The notes under the pieces were generated by a model. That model was not told where the DNA came from and ran no database searches. It saw only the letters and a list, made by a program, of their open reading frames with translations. The position numbers and the translations under genes are program-made. 64,000 nucleotides of DNA. Source: Hibiscus mutabilis. Taxonomy: Eukaryota > Streptophyta > Magnoliopsida > Malvales > Malvaceae. Positions 1-8,912 of this stretch are shown here, one piece after another (the first letter of the stretch is position 1; the number at the start of each line of letters is the position of its first letter). The stretch spans positions 22,691,657 through 22,755,656 of the forward strand of contig CM033726.1 of NCBI GenBank assembly GCA_019671005.1, in the 5' to 3' direction.

Positions 1-441
1 TTGAGGGAGAGCTTTTTCTCGTCGCAGCACACAGGAATCAAATCTGATGGTCGTGTCTCGAACGGCCGACGAGGGTGGCCGAAAAGTGCAGAAAATAAAA
101 TAGGCTAAGGGGTTGATCTCGTCGTATTTTAATCGTCTCTCACGACGAACGACGGCACAAAAGGGCGTGTGGCTTACGCCGTTGGGCTCGAGGTGTGACG
201 ACGAGCATGTCGGCAGTGGCGGTGACAGCCACGCTGCGACGATGAAAGAGATCGGCCGGTAAGAAGTTTTGGGGGTTTGGTGGAGGAAGTTTTGGTATTT
301 TGGATTTATCCTTGATTCCAAATTCGAATGGGCATTTAATTTGAAAAAGGGGTTGTTGGGATATTTTATTTGTTTATTATTATTATTATTATACCCAGAC
401 CACTATTATTTACATGAAATTTGGGGAAATATACCATTAAG
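1..441. other. Unclassified flank, GC-rich then AT-rich
   Basis: Bases 1-270 are clearly richer in CG dinucleotides than the rest of the window (many cgacga, ggccga and cgtcg words); from 270 on the base composition becomes AT-rich and ends in a short (TTA)n run near 374-391. I see no convincing reading frame. The CG-rich words could come from a retrotransposon untranslated region or an LTR cut by the window edge. No function is assigned. Confidence 0.3.
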
Positions 442-444
442 AGC

Positions 445-540
445 TTCTTAGCTCAAATGGTTGGGTAACCATCCTTGGCACCATTAGGTTGTGGGTTTGA
501 TTCCCACAAATAGCAATCTTTACTATATTTTAAGTACTAC
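445..540 (+). repeat. Possible tRNA-derived SINE head (A and B box-like)
   Basis: TAGCTCAAATGG at 450-461 resembles the RNA polymerase III A box, and GGTTTGATTCC at 494-504, set within gtgggtttgattcccac, resembles the B box and T-arm of a tRNA. Their spacing of about 40 bases is normal for a tRNA gene or SINE head. The intervening bases do not form a good anticodon arm, so it is not a functional tRNA gene. A tRNA-derived SINE is the likeliest reading; its 3' end is not clear. Confidence 0.4.
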
Positions 541-1110
541 ATGAAGAGAACAGATCAACTTGGCATTAGGTGGTTTGCTGAACTTTCCATGTGCCAAAGT
601 CATGGAAATGCCCAATATGACCGTCCAATCACTTTTTTTTTGGAAGCAAATATTCTAAATTCCGATCAAATGATGAAGAAAAGTAAAAGTGAGGCTATAT
701 TCCTATCTCAAAAGACCAATGACAAGAATTTAGTGGTCAGGAATCAGGAGAATGGTGCACATGTGATGTCCCAATAGGCCCATATCAATGATCTCAAACA
801 ATTTGCGGAGACAATTTAAACATTATACGGATATGGTATCTCCCCCACTGGACCAGCAAGCACAACGGGTCCTACACACAGTTAACATTAATTATTGTGT
901 TTTTGATTTTTTTTTTCGAAACAGTTCCAATATTGAGCATGAATTTTAACCCTTATACAACACAGTGGAGAGGAGTTTTATATATGTAGTTAGACATTTG
1001 CTACTCTGCCGTGTTTACAATTCAAGGCTCCAACACTCTTCAGACATGGACCAACGACCAATATTGATGTCTAACTCCAACACTTGCTTCTTGCAGAATT
1101 CATCCATTTC
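541..1110. other. Gene-free stretch upstream of the SDR promoter
   Basis: A 78-codon open frame (541-777, +) has no recognisable motif and I treat it as chance. A 32-codon open frame on the minus strand (1113 to 1015) begins MEMDEFCKKQVLELD and uses ordinary plant-like codons. It could be a first exon of a divergently transcribed gene, but nothing after it supports that. Otherwise the stretch holds nothing I recognise. Confidence 0.25.
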
Positions 1111-1158
1111 CATATATGATGATTGAGTGAGTGAGAGAGAGAAGAAATAAAAGTGGGT

Positions 1159-1167
1159 TATATAAAA
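1159..1167 (+). promoter_or_regulatory. Probable TATA box of the SDR gene
   Basis: TATATAAAA lies 33 bases before a retrotransposon insertion site (1199/1200). If the 3.08 kb element and one copy of its GAATT duplication are subtracted, this box would sit roughly 170 bases before the ATG at 4420, a normal plant distance with the start of transcription near 1190. It is preceded by a GA-rich stretch (gagtgagagagagaag, 1127-1143), a common plant core-promoter neighbour. The assignment to the SDR gene is an inference from position. Confidence 0.5.
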
Positions 1168-1199
1168 GGGAAAGGCAAGACTCTAAATGTAGGAGAATT

Positions 1200-1472
1200 T
1201 GTTAGAATCCTTCCTAACAACTCAGAAAAATCTGCAGAAATATTGTAAAGAAATAGAGTCTGAGTGAAGAGATAACATTTTCAATGAAAATAAACATTAC
1301 AACCATCTCCTATATATAACATTTGTTATTAAAAACGAACGTAGACATCCAATCTCATTGGCTCCCTTCTTTCTCGGGCCTCATATTTGGTGGTTGGTTT
1401 AGCTGCTGAGCTGTTCTTTTAGCTGTTGTACCCGGTTGTCCATACCCAATTGTATTTGTCCTATTCATAACA
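1200..1472 (-). repeat. 3' LTR of the gene-capturing element
   Basis: 273 bases, TGTTAG...ATAACA. It matches 3980-4283 over its whole length, apart from a shorter purine-rich segment (about 30 bases missing near 1258) and a few substitutions. Confidence 0.85.
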
Positions 1473-1678
1473 TTACCTCCGCCTTCAAAGAGAACCTTGT
1501 CCTCAGGGTTCAAGATAGGAGGATATGTATGTAGAATGCCTTCATAGATGACCAATTGAAACATTGCTCCATCAAAATGAACCGAGAAAAGGAGGTCAAA
1601 CTCTTGCAAAACTAACAACTGGAAATGATTTCTTAACACTCCGAGAACTTTAAATGGATTGATCTTCTCAATTCTCAT
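1355..1678 (-). pseudogene. Ty3 pol C-terminal end (chromodomain tail)
   Basis: The translated end reads ...IYEGILHTYPPILNPEDKV then LFEGGGN, resembling the C-terminal end of plant chromovirus polyproteins, where an EDKV motif followed by a glycine-rich run precedes the polypurine tract. The frame then runs into the 3' LTR and stops there, which is usual for this element type. The chromodomain core and everything N-terminal of it are missing; the upstream part of the frame (1560-1678) is not recognisable. This identifies the carrier as Ty3 type. Confidence 0.55.
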
Positions 1679-1829
1679 TGATCCACTAAGGTGATCTTAT
1701 CTATTTCAACCAAAGCACATTTTTCAACCTCATCTCCCACGACAATGCCCACAGTAAGAATAGCAATGCTAACGAGGTATTGGCTCTTGTGTTTTTTTCG
1801 AAACTAGGGGCTTCGAGAGCAACAATCTC

Positions 1830-1973
1830 CAAGGTGCCACAAACACTCCCAAATTCCACAATGATTCCCATAGTGATGCTAAGATAGAGCCACAACTTGT
1901 CTTTCGGATCAACATCTTGGAAAAATGGGGTGGGAGGAGAAATGTCTTCGTAGTTGGAAGAATCGTTGAGCAT
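1830..1973 (-). pseudogene. Captured fragment: C-terminal transmembrane part of an LRR receptor-like protein
   Basis: The minus-strand frame reads DPKDKLWLYLSITMG followed by IIVEFGSVCGTL. This matches the acidic juxtamembrane segment plus single membrane helix (WFYLS...GFIVGFWGVCGTL type) at the end of plant receptor-like proteins of the Cf/EIX class. The short basic tail expected after the helix is degenerate. It lies 75 bases past the SERINC piece and some 600 bases from the LRR piece, so the two receptor pieces are separated by SERINC sequence. Non-functional. Confidence 0.6.
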
Positions 1974-2049
1974 TTGGGGCTAATTCCTTGTTGGGATTCT
2001 TCTCGACAAGTTGTTGTAAGACATCAAGTGATTCAGGAGTGTCAACGAT

Positions 2050-2585
2050 GAGATGATGAGAGGAATAGAACCTGCTCTTGGGGAAGGTGGTGGTGATAAA
2101 AATGGTGTCAAGGATCCAGCACGGAGAGCAGAATAGATAACTGAGTATTCTCTTGAGCATCCCAATTATAAGAGTACCTGTAAAAACAATTGACGATTTA
2201 TAATGGAGTCCGTTGCATACATAATCTCTAGGTTCACTAGAGAGATTCGTGTAGCACACAAAAGCACAGTAAACTGATATCACAACAGCAGGTAAAAGAC
2301 TGTCATTCCCCCCAGGATGCAGAGCAGCACAAAATTCTGATAAAGTCTCATAGATAGTGATGACAAGAAATGGAAGGAAGAACGCGAGGATAACAAGTAA
2401 AATCCAGACCACCATCTTTGTCGTCCATCCACCATGATGCCATGAATCACGTCTGTCATTTTGGTCCCTCACGCCAATCATGATTAGAGCTCGTATAACA
2501 AAAATTAAGAAAATTTCCAAGCCAACACGAAGTACTGCTTGAAATTGATACCATGTTTTTGGTTCAGTAAAATTGTTTATCCCCT
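2050..2585 (-). pseudogene. Captured fragment of a SERINC/TMS serine-incorporator gene
   Basis: SERINC proteins are multi-pass membrane proteins with about ten helices. Two conserved blocks are plain: GVRDQNDRRDSWHHGGW followed by a hydrophobic helix ending in FFLP, and SLLPAVVISVYCAFVCY followed by LSSEPRDYVCNGLH. The second block continues, after a one-base frameshift near 2155, as LYSALRAG-like VIYSALRAGSLTPFLSPP. In intact family members these blocks lie well over 100 residues apart; here ETLSEF is joined directly to CAALHP, so the middle helices are missing. No introns interrupt the blocks, which implies passage through spliced RNA. The N-terminal about 70 residues and the last helices are absent. 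It cannot encode a working protein. Confidence 0.85.
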
Positions 2586-3030
2586 CAAGCAGGTTTGACC
2601 GAAGTTGAAGAACATAAAGCCATGATACTTGTCGACAACCATATAGTGAAAAAGAAATATTCCTGCGAAGACTATTGTCAACCAACATCAATACAATAAG
2701 GAGATATGACGAAATTAGGGGATTTAGGATTTCACCAGATAAGCTAATGTTGGAGGCATCTATAACTTTCAAGCTGCTCAAATTATTCCAACAATCTGGA
2801 GGTTGTGCAATGATTATGTTGTGCCCAACAAAGAGAAATTCCATCTGCTTCATCTTGCATATCAATGCTGGCAGCCTACCTCTGATCCGATTATGAAAAA
2901 GAAACAATGTGTGCAATCGTTGACCAAAGTGGTATATGGCCCTCGAAACGATTCCTGGCAAACCATTCTTCTTCTATGGTGTCCGAAATCCCAGCATTTG
3001 AAACTACACCGTCTCGTCCAAGCGCAACAC
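2586..3030 (-). pseudogene. Captured fragment: leucine-rich repeats of a receptor-like protein
   Basis: Consecutive LRR units of the extracellular plant type are readable: NRFEGHIPLWS, then LHTLFLFHNRIRGRLPALIC, KMKQMEFLFVGHN, WNNLSSLKVIDASN, LSGEI and LQLRSNLLEG. An upstream piece, NAGISDTIEEEWFA, fits the preceding repeat, but a deletion joins it to RNRFEG. The reading frame passes directly into the SERINC piece at about 2585 without a stop. Such proteins normally act at the plasma membrane in defence or development. This fragment has lost its signal peptide and most repeats. Confidence 0.75.
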
Positions 3031-3287
3031 TAGTATTTCCTCCTGGATCAAAATAAATGAAAATGATACGGTATATGAACTGCCATGTATGCAAACACAC
3101 ATGAACTCCACTGGAAATTATCTGAGTTGCACTAATGCTCATTTTCAAGGCGCCACGGTGCAATATTACTAAATTTTAAATTAAAAATGGATCCTGCATC
3201 GCCAATAATAGATTTTTCCCCGGATCAAAAACAATGCTATATCCAGTCTCTTGCACAAACAGACATCTTGTTGGCTCAATAGCATCT

Positions 3288-3494
3288 TCAAAGTATTCCA
3301 AAAGTTCTTGTAACTATAATTTCTTCCCCACTAGCCTTATCACTCAATGGAAGGTGGTAATATACCATTTGAGGACTTGCTGCAATCTCCCCTTGCCATT
3401 GATGTTTATCCCCATCCCAATTGAATTTAAGCACAGATTTGGCAAAATTCATGGTGACCATTCCCAAAGTATTCATCCACGTAACTCCCAACAC
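3288..3494 (-). pseudogene. Ty3 protease/RT linker remnant
   Basis: MLGVTWMNTLGMVTMNFAKS then VLKFNWDGDKHQWQGE corresponds to the segment between retropepsin and reverse transcriptase in plant Ty3 polyproteins (the ...VLGVQWL.TLG..W.F...M.F...G pattern). The catalytic aspartate of the protease lies upstream and is not preserved, and reverse transcriptase does not follow; captured host sequence replaces it from about 3030. Confidence 0.6.
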
Positions 3495-3949
3495 ATTTCG
3501 GATCCCTCTAATTCTTGTAACTTTTGAACCAAGACTTCATCATCTGATACTTCCTTAAACTTAGCCGTATCTTCTTCCTCAATGCTATCGTCTTTTGATA
3601 ACAATTGAAGAAACTGACCCTGCATCGTTGCTGCATCATTTTGAAATTCATTGCCTTTACTATCCTGAATCGGGGGATTGACAATTTCATTATACGTTGG
3701 TTTTGGCAATTCATCAAACACATGGTGGGGCTTTGTGATTGAGTCTTTCGATCCTTCATTTTCGATGTATGTCAGTCCCAATTTTGATGATATAACTTCC
3801 AATTGACAAGCTATATCCTGAAGTGTCCGTTGGATACTATTGTTTACCTGTTTCTGCTCTTCGAAGTGCGCCTGTAGAGAAGCCAGCAGCTGTTCATGAC
3901 GTGCCGAGGTGTCTTGCAGTTCTTTGATCGCTTCTGTGTGATTCACCAT
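3473..3949 (-). pseudogene. Gag-like N-terminal coiled-coil ORF
   Basis: 158 codons starting 31 bases inside the 5' LTR edge, at the usual gag position. Residues 1-60 are rich in Gln, Glu, Leu and Ala with heptad-like spacing (EAIKELQDTSARHEQLLASL), followed by an acidic tail. No retrotransposon-gag domain or zinc knuckle follows, so most of gag is gone. It overlaps the protease remnant in another frame, indicating a frameshift or deletion at about 3480. Confidence 0.5.
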
Positions 3950-3961
3950 AGCTCAGGAATC

Positions 3962-3979
3962 TCTCAACGAAAACACCAA
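3962..3979 (-). promoter_or_regulatory. Primer-binding region of the gene-capturing element
   Basis: The minus strand reads TTGGTGTTTTCGTTGAGA immediately inside the 5' LTR. Position is that of a primer-binding site; the sequence is not the initiator-methionine type (TGGTATCAGAGC) seen elsewhere in this window, and I do not know which tRNA it would match. Confidence 0.5.
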
Positions 3980-4283
3980 TGTTAGGATCCTTCCTAACAA
4001 CTCAAAAAAATCTGCAGAAACATTGTAAAGAAATAGAGAAAGAGAGAAGAAGAGATTTAACAAGAGAAGAAGAGTTGTGTGATAACATTTTTCAATGAAA
4101 ATAAACATTACAACCATCTCCTATATATAACATTTGTTATTAAAAACGAACGTAGACATCCAATCTCATTGGCTCCCTTCTTTCTCGGAACCCATATTTG
4201 GTTGTTGGTTTAGCTGCTGAACTGTTCTTTTAGCTGTTGTACCCGGTTGTCCATACCCAATTGCATTTGTCCTATTCATAACA
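3980..4283 (-). repeat. 5' LTR of the gene-capturing element
   Basis: 304 bases, TGTTAG...ATAACA, pairing with 1200-1472. On the minus strand it is the 5' copy. Its outer edge is 136 bases from the SDR start codon. Confidence 0.85.
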
Positions 4284-4419
4284 GAATTAACAACGGAAAG
4301 GAGTGGCTTTCATACCACAGTCCCATCTGCTATCTCATTTTTCTTCGAACTAAGCTCTCTCCACTGTTCAGGTTATCTGGTCTCATTTTCATCTCTTTGG
4401 TCCCTAAGATTCGCTAAAG

Positions 4420-5564
4420 ATGCGTAGCATGGCAAGCTCTACCTCTGCCAAAGGCATAGCCGCCATTGTAGGCGTCGGACCTAAGCTTGGACGATCCGTT
4501 GCCCGCAAGTTTGCTCATGAAGGATACACCGTTGCCATCCTGGCTAGGGACTTGGGTACTTACTCTTTCTTTTCCCTTCAAAAGTCTCACCTTTTCCTTT
4601 TGCCCTTTTATTCATCATACTTCTTCTGGTGCTATCACTTAGAAGTACTATTGGATTGTATGCTTTCAGGGCGATTGTCAAGATTTGCAGATGAGATAGC
4701 CAGGGAAGAGAAAGCCCAAGTGTTTGCAATCAGAATAGACTGCTCGGATTCTAGAAGTGTTAGGGAAGCATTTGAAGGGGTTCTTTCACTTGGATTTGTT
4801 GAAGTTCTGGTGTATAATGCATATCAGTCGGTTTAATGCCATGCCACCAACTTCACTGACATTAAAATCGATTCCTTTGAGAAATCTCTTGCCGTGTCCT
4901 CCATTGGCGCTTTCCTTTGCGTTCAAAAGGTACCTCTTCTAAGTTCCCCAATCCATATGTTTTTAGGTTAGGTAGATTAATTTCAAATTTTGTTTCATTG
5001 GTTTCCTTTAATTACCATTTATTTTTTAAAGAAATTGTACTTTGGATGTGCTAATGAATGAAAGGTAATTCCGGGGATGGTGGAAAGGGGGAAAGGAACC
5101 ATTCTCTTCACTGGCTGCTCAGCTTCACTCAGTGGCATTGCTGGTTTCTCTGAACTATGTAAACCCTCAACTTTTCACCCATTGAAACGCATCTAGTGTC
5201 AGAAATTTACCAAAACCCAACTTTAAAATGAATGAGAATCAGAATAATTTAGCCGTAGTTTGTTTTAATATGAAATAGGCTGTGGGAAGTTTGCCCTGAG
5301 AGCATTATCCCAATGCCTGGCAAGAGAATTCCAGCCTCTCGGTGTTCATGTTGCCCATATTATCCTCGACGGGGTCATTGGTTCACCCAGGTATATGGCA
5401 TATATGTTCGTATTGATCGAAATTAGTGTAAAAACAAGGGAATTAAGTTGATGATGATGGATCCGGACGTGTTGGCTCAGACCTACTGGCACTTGCATGT
5501 TCAAGACCGGACCGCTTGGACCCAGGAGATTGACCTCCGTCCCTCCATCACCAGATTCTATTAG
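4420..5564 (+). pseudogene. Short-chain dehydrogenase/reductase gene, five exons, disrupted
   Basis: Exons fit GT/AG introns: 4420-4555, 4670-4929, 5065-5158, 5279-5390 and about 5448-5564. Exon 1 carries the Rossmann start AAIVGVGPKLGRSVARKFA, a variant of the TGxxxGxG nucleotide-binding loop. Exon 2 has RIDCSDS and LVYNAYQ (the NNAG-like position). Exons 3-4 carry GCSASLSGIAGFSEL|CCGKFALRAL around the catalytic region; the lysine is present but the residue four before it is Leu, not Tyr. Exon 5 ends with DPDVLAQTYWHLHVQDRTAW and a TAG. The stop TAA at 4834-4836 cuts exon 2, and the clear frame resumes right after it. Exon 4 ends in phase 2, but the visible exon 5 acceptors give phase 0. A retrotransposon separates it from its probable TATA box. 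I call it a recent pseudogene; a sequencing error at the stop is possible. Confidence 0.8.
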
Positions 5565-7254
5565 CCATTATTCAATATTCCCATCTGCTCAACTTGCTCC
5601 AAATCTTTTGCAACTTCTACTATACATCCTTTTCATATATATCTTCAATACTATTCCATTTCTATACCGTTTTATTTTTTAGCTTTACAAATGTTGTTGC
5701 TTTAATTTCGGTTTTGTAATGTGTCATTAAAGATTTAACTATGATTTGCTATGTAAATGCGCTCTACGGTTCTTTTTCTCTTCTTTTGCTTCTTTTATTT
5801 TCATTACATATAAATACACAAGTTTACAATTTCATTGTGTATACATTAATGCTTTACTTAGTTATTATCAATCTTCTGCAAATCATATATTAAAGAGTAA
5901 TGTTTTTTCACAAACTCCATTAATTATTTGTTTTTTTTTTTCTGATTGTTAGAGTATTTTGTTCGTAAATTATTAGAGCTGAAAAGGTCAAATATGATAT
6001 CTCAAATTTTGCAAACTATAATAACCGATGAATGTACAAACAAACAAATATTTCACTTCCGAAAATAGGAACCCTAGATTTCTATTGTAGACGTAAGAAT
6101 TCTTTTTTCTTCAAATTTCTTTCACTGCAAAAGCGTTTGAAAGATATTTGTCGGCTTATTGGTAATAGAATTAATTACGTGGAAGATAGGGCCCATGTAA
6201 GAAAGTTTGAAGTGCTTCTAAGGAGAGTTGCATGGATACAACTACGATTTCGTGTTCTAATTTAGGACACACGCCCTTTCTTTTCTTTTTCTTAAAAATA
6301 TTTTTTAACCATCAAAAAGTTGAAAAAGCAAATGCCCAAGCGTTAAAAAGAATCAGTGAATCAATTTAAAAGATGTCAAACACACTTTCGATGTGATGTG
6401 TATTTAAAATCGAATATTTAATGAATCAATGAGAAAAACAATGTTTTTTTCTTTTCAATTTTCATTAATATAGATTTGAATTTCCATATAAGAGGAATAT
6501 TTTACTGAGAAAAAAAAAACTCTATTCTAAAAGCATACTATCTATATCTATAATCTATAAAAGATGTTTTGAAAAAACTTTTTAAACGGACAAAAATAGC
6601 CTTTTATGTTTTGTTATTTTATTATTTTTATTAAGTAAAAAGATAATGAGTTATATTTTGATAAATAAGCTGTGTAAAAAAATTTACACATCCCTTCTAT
6701 AAAATTTAAAACTTAAATCTCAAACACTAGCACCCTAAACCTTAAACCCTAGACCCTAAACTCTAAATTCTAACCATAAACCTTAAATTCTACACCCTAC
6801 ACTCCTAAACACTAACCTAAAACACTAAACCCTAAGTACTTTCCAAAGATAATTACATTCTCAATGTATATGTTTGGAATCAAACTCATACAAGAAGAAG
6901 ACAACATTAACATCCGTGACTATTAAACCAAATAATGAATCTCATATTTTGTTATATTATTAAATTGTTTTTAGAAAAGTAATGTTTAAATGTATTGCTA
7001 AAATTTGTATAATATTAAAAATAATATTATTTATAAAAATATTAATTAAATAAAGTTATATTAATATTAAAATAAATTTTGCAATTGTATTAAATTAAAT
7101 TTATTATTTTACATCGATTATAATTGAATATTCACATACTTTCCACACCTACACTCACTGGCGGAGTTAGGATGAGCAAAACTTGACTCGACTAGTGGCT
7201 CGAATAACTTGTAAAAATTTCGAGTTCGATTTGAGTTCAAGTTTGTTCTAGTAA
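5565..7254. other. AT-rich intergenic region
   Basis: After the SDR stop there is a T-rich stretch that may be its 3' untranslated region (to about 5700), followed by low-complexity AT-rich DNA. Short open frames here (5746-5952, 6032-6265) show no motif. Apart from the telomere-like block at 6713-6836, I see nothing that I can name. Confidence 0.5.
6713..6836. repeat. Degenerate telomere-like CCCTAAA block
   Basis: About 125 bases built of variants of the plant telomere unit: ACCCTAAAC, AAACCCTAGA, GACCCTAAAC, ACACCCTACA, AAACCCTAAG, with spacer drift. It is interstitial and imperfect. It could be a degraded interstitial telomeric repeat or a simple drift product of an AACCCTA-rich leader. 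Confidence 0.5.
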
Positions 7255-7255
7255 C

Positions 7256-7640
7256 TGTTAACAAAGGGAAGGTTGACACGACTTTGTTTATTAAAAGAAA
7301 CGGCAAAGATATTTTAGTAATTCAAATTTATGTTGATGATATAATTTTTGTTTCTACTACTGAATTTCTTTGTCAAGATTTGCTAAGTTAATGCAAGTTG
7401 AATTTGAGATGAGCATGATGATGGAGCTCTCATTCTTTTTGGAACTCCAAATCAATCAAAGGAATGTTGGCATCTTTATCAGTCAAGCCAAGTATGTAAA
7501 TGACATTCTCAACAAGTTTGGACTAGGGGATGTGAAACCTCGAGTCACATCAATGAGCGCATCTACAAAGCTTGATAAAGATGAAGGAGATAAATGTGTT
7601 GATATGAAGCTTTATAGGTATATGATTAGTTCTTTGTTTT
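7256..7640 (+). pseudogene. Copia-A reverse transcriptase, left half
   Basis: Ty1-copia reverse transcriptase: GKVDTTLFIKRNGKDILVIQ leads to the catalytic YVDD (7329-7340), then FAKLMQVEFEMSMMMELSFF, QAKYVNDILNKFGL, STKLDKDEGDK and LYRYMIS. One base is missing at about 7380 (gattt before gct), so the catalytic part and the rest are in different frames. The fragment starts abruptly at 7256. Its reading stops at TSSLF-type sequence exactly where Copia-B begins, and the continuation LTASRP is found at 30645. The original element's other parts are gone. Confidence 0.85.
7636..7640 (+). repeat. Target duplication GTTTT, left copy (Copia-B)
   Basis: GTTTT directly before the LTR start TGTTGG; the right copy is at 30640-30644. 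Continuity of the Copia-A reverse transcriptase across the two points supports it independently. Confidence 0.7.
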
Positions 7641-7870
7641 TGTTGGAAAAATGTGAGGAAATGGTAACTTTGAGCCATATTACGAAAGGGTAAAGGTGGA
7701 TATTCGAATAATAATTCTATTGGGTCTTATTTTACTCCATGGGACCTTTAAAATGGTATCTCATATGCTCAAATTGGTTGAGTGATGAATGAGAAATTGA
7801 TGCTCAAAGTATGGTAGTTGTGAACTGAGTAAGAAAGTAAAACCCCCGATATCCCACATTGGTAGGATAA
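7641..7870 (+). repeat. Copia-B 5' LTR, first 230 bases only
   Basis: Begins TGTTGGAAAAATGTGAGG and is collinear with 29639-29868 to the shared end cccacattggtaggataa, then switches to Athila LTR sequence. Confidence 0.75.
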
Positions 7871-8621
7871 GAACCAAGAATGAACAAACTTTGAATTTAA
7901 ATTGCAATAAAAAACCTAAACTATCTAACCGTTTATCACAACCAGAACCCAAAATAACCTCAGCCAATTTAAATTAGTTCATGGATGGGGAAGAAGAAAA
8001 TTCAATGAAAATAATCCCAGACATGGATCGCATAAAGTAAAAATAAAGAAGATGAAGTGTAAGGATCATGCGATCAGCCTTCTCTCTAGAATCTGATTCC
8101 CAAAATTTGACTCTCTCAAGGCTTCGATTTGATCTTCTATTTAAAGGGGATGATGCGATCAGCTTTGTTGTTGATAATAAGGATTTAAATGTGTTTGAAT
8201 TCCCTAGAGATATGATCCTTATTTGATTAGGCATTTGAAATTTGAACCTGGGCTTTATTTTCTGCAATCTTGATAATGTTACGGATAATGTATTTATCAA
8301 GAATTATCTAGATATGCCATGGCAACCTGCTTCAGCAACTCCTTCAGAAATGACCTCTTCTTGCTATGACAACTCCTTCAGCAATGACCCATACTTGCCA
8401 CGACAATCTCCACTTGCCACGGCATTCCTGTCCTACACAAAATAAAGCATACTAGCAGTGAATTTCCCACAAAAACCAACCAAATGCAATACCAAGCTCA
8501 TTAACTAAGGAAACTAGAAAACTATGCATGAATGCCTATCAATGCAACTAAAATGAGCATAAGTCTAACAATAATATGAGTAAAAAGAGGCAAGAAAAAT
8601 AATACTTTTGCACACTCATCA
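7871..8621 (-). repeat. Athila 3' LTR
   Basis: On the minus strand the LTR starts TGATGAGTGTGCAAAAG directly after the GGGGGTG polypurine tract. The other end is near 7871-7880. It contains repeated TGCCGTGGCA-like words (8390-8425). No partner LTR is found to the right, so the boundary is approximate. Confidence 0.55.
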
Positions 8622-8633
8622 CACCCCCAAACT
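8622..8633 (-). promoter_or_regulatory. Athila polypurine tract
   Basis: Complement of cacccccaaact gives AGTTTGGGGGTG, the usual primer for plus-strand synthesis in Athila/Tat elements, abutting the LTR. Confidence 0.65.
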
Positions 8634-8912
8634 CGAACTATTGCTTGTCCTCAAGCAATGCAAAACACTAACAATTACCTTCCAAGACCCTACCACCAAA
8701 AACATGCTTCTTACCCGACTTCAATCCTCAGAACCGTGGCACAAAAAGTTGATTACCTTTTGATCTTCGGACAACACGAAGAATTACTCAAAATTAAACT
8801 ACAATGCTAGTGAAAGTGTGTGTGCAGAGTTGTGTACAAGTCAACTAATAGGATTCCATGCGAACAATAGGCTTTATCAAATTATTTGTCGGGACAATTA
8901 AGTCAACTAAAG

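Larger units (their letters stand above)
1200..4283 (-). mobile_element. Gene-capturing LTR retrotransposon (Ty3 type, non-autonomous)
   Basis: Two near-identical LTRs (1200-1472 and 3980-4283) begin TGTTAG and end ATAACA. The element is flanked by a perfect 5-base duplication GAATT (1195-1199 and 4284-4288). On the minus strand the order is 5' LTR, a primer-binding region starting TTGGTGTTTTCG, a gag-like coiled-coil region, a protease tail, LRR receptor-like pieces, a SERINC piece, a receptor-like transmembrane piece, a chromodomain tail, a purine-rich tract (GAAGGCGGAGGTAA) and the 3' LTR. Reverse transcriptase, RNase H and the integrase core are absent, so it must have moved with help from another element. 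The host-gene content makes it a transduplicating retroelement in the style of maize Bs1. Confidence 0.85.

Noticed and set aside
445..510. A functional tRNA gene
   Set aside because: A and B box-like words are there, but acceptor and anticodon arms do not pair and no anticodon loop is apparent.
541..777. 78-codon protein
   Set aside because: No motif, no signal and no supporting context; length within chance for this composition.
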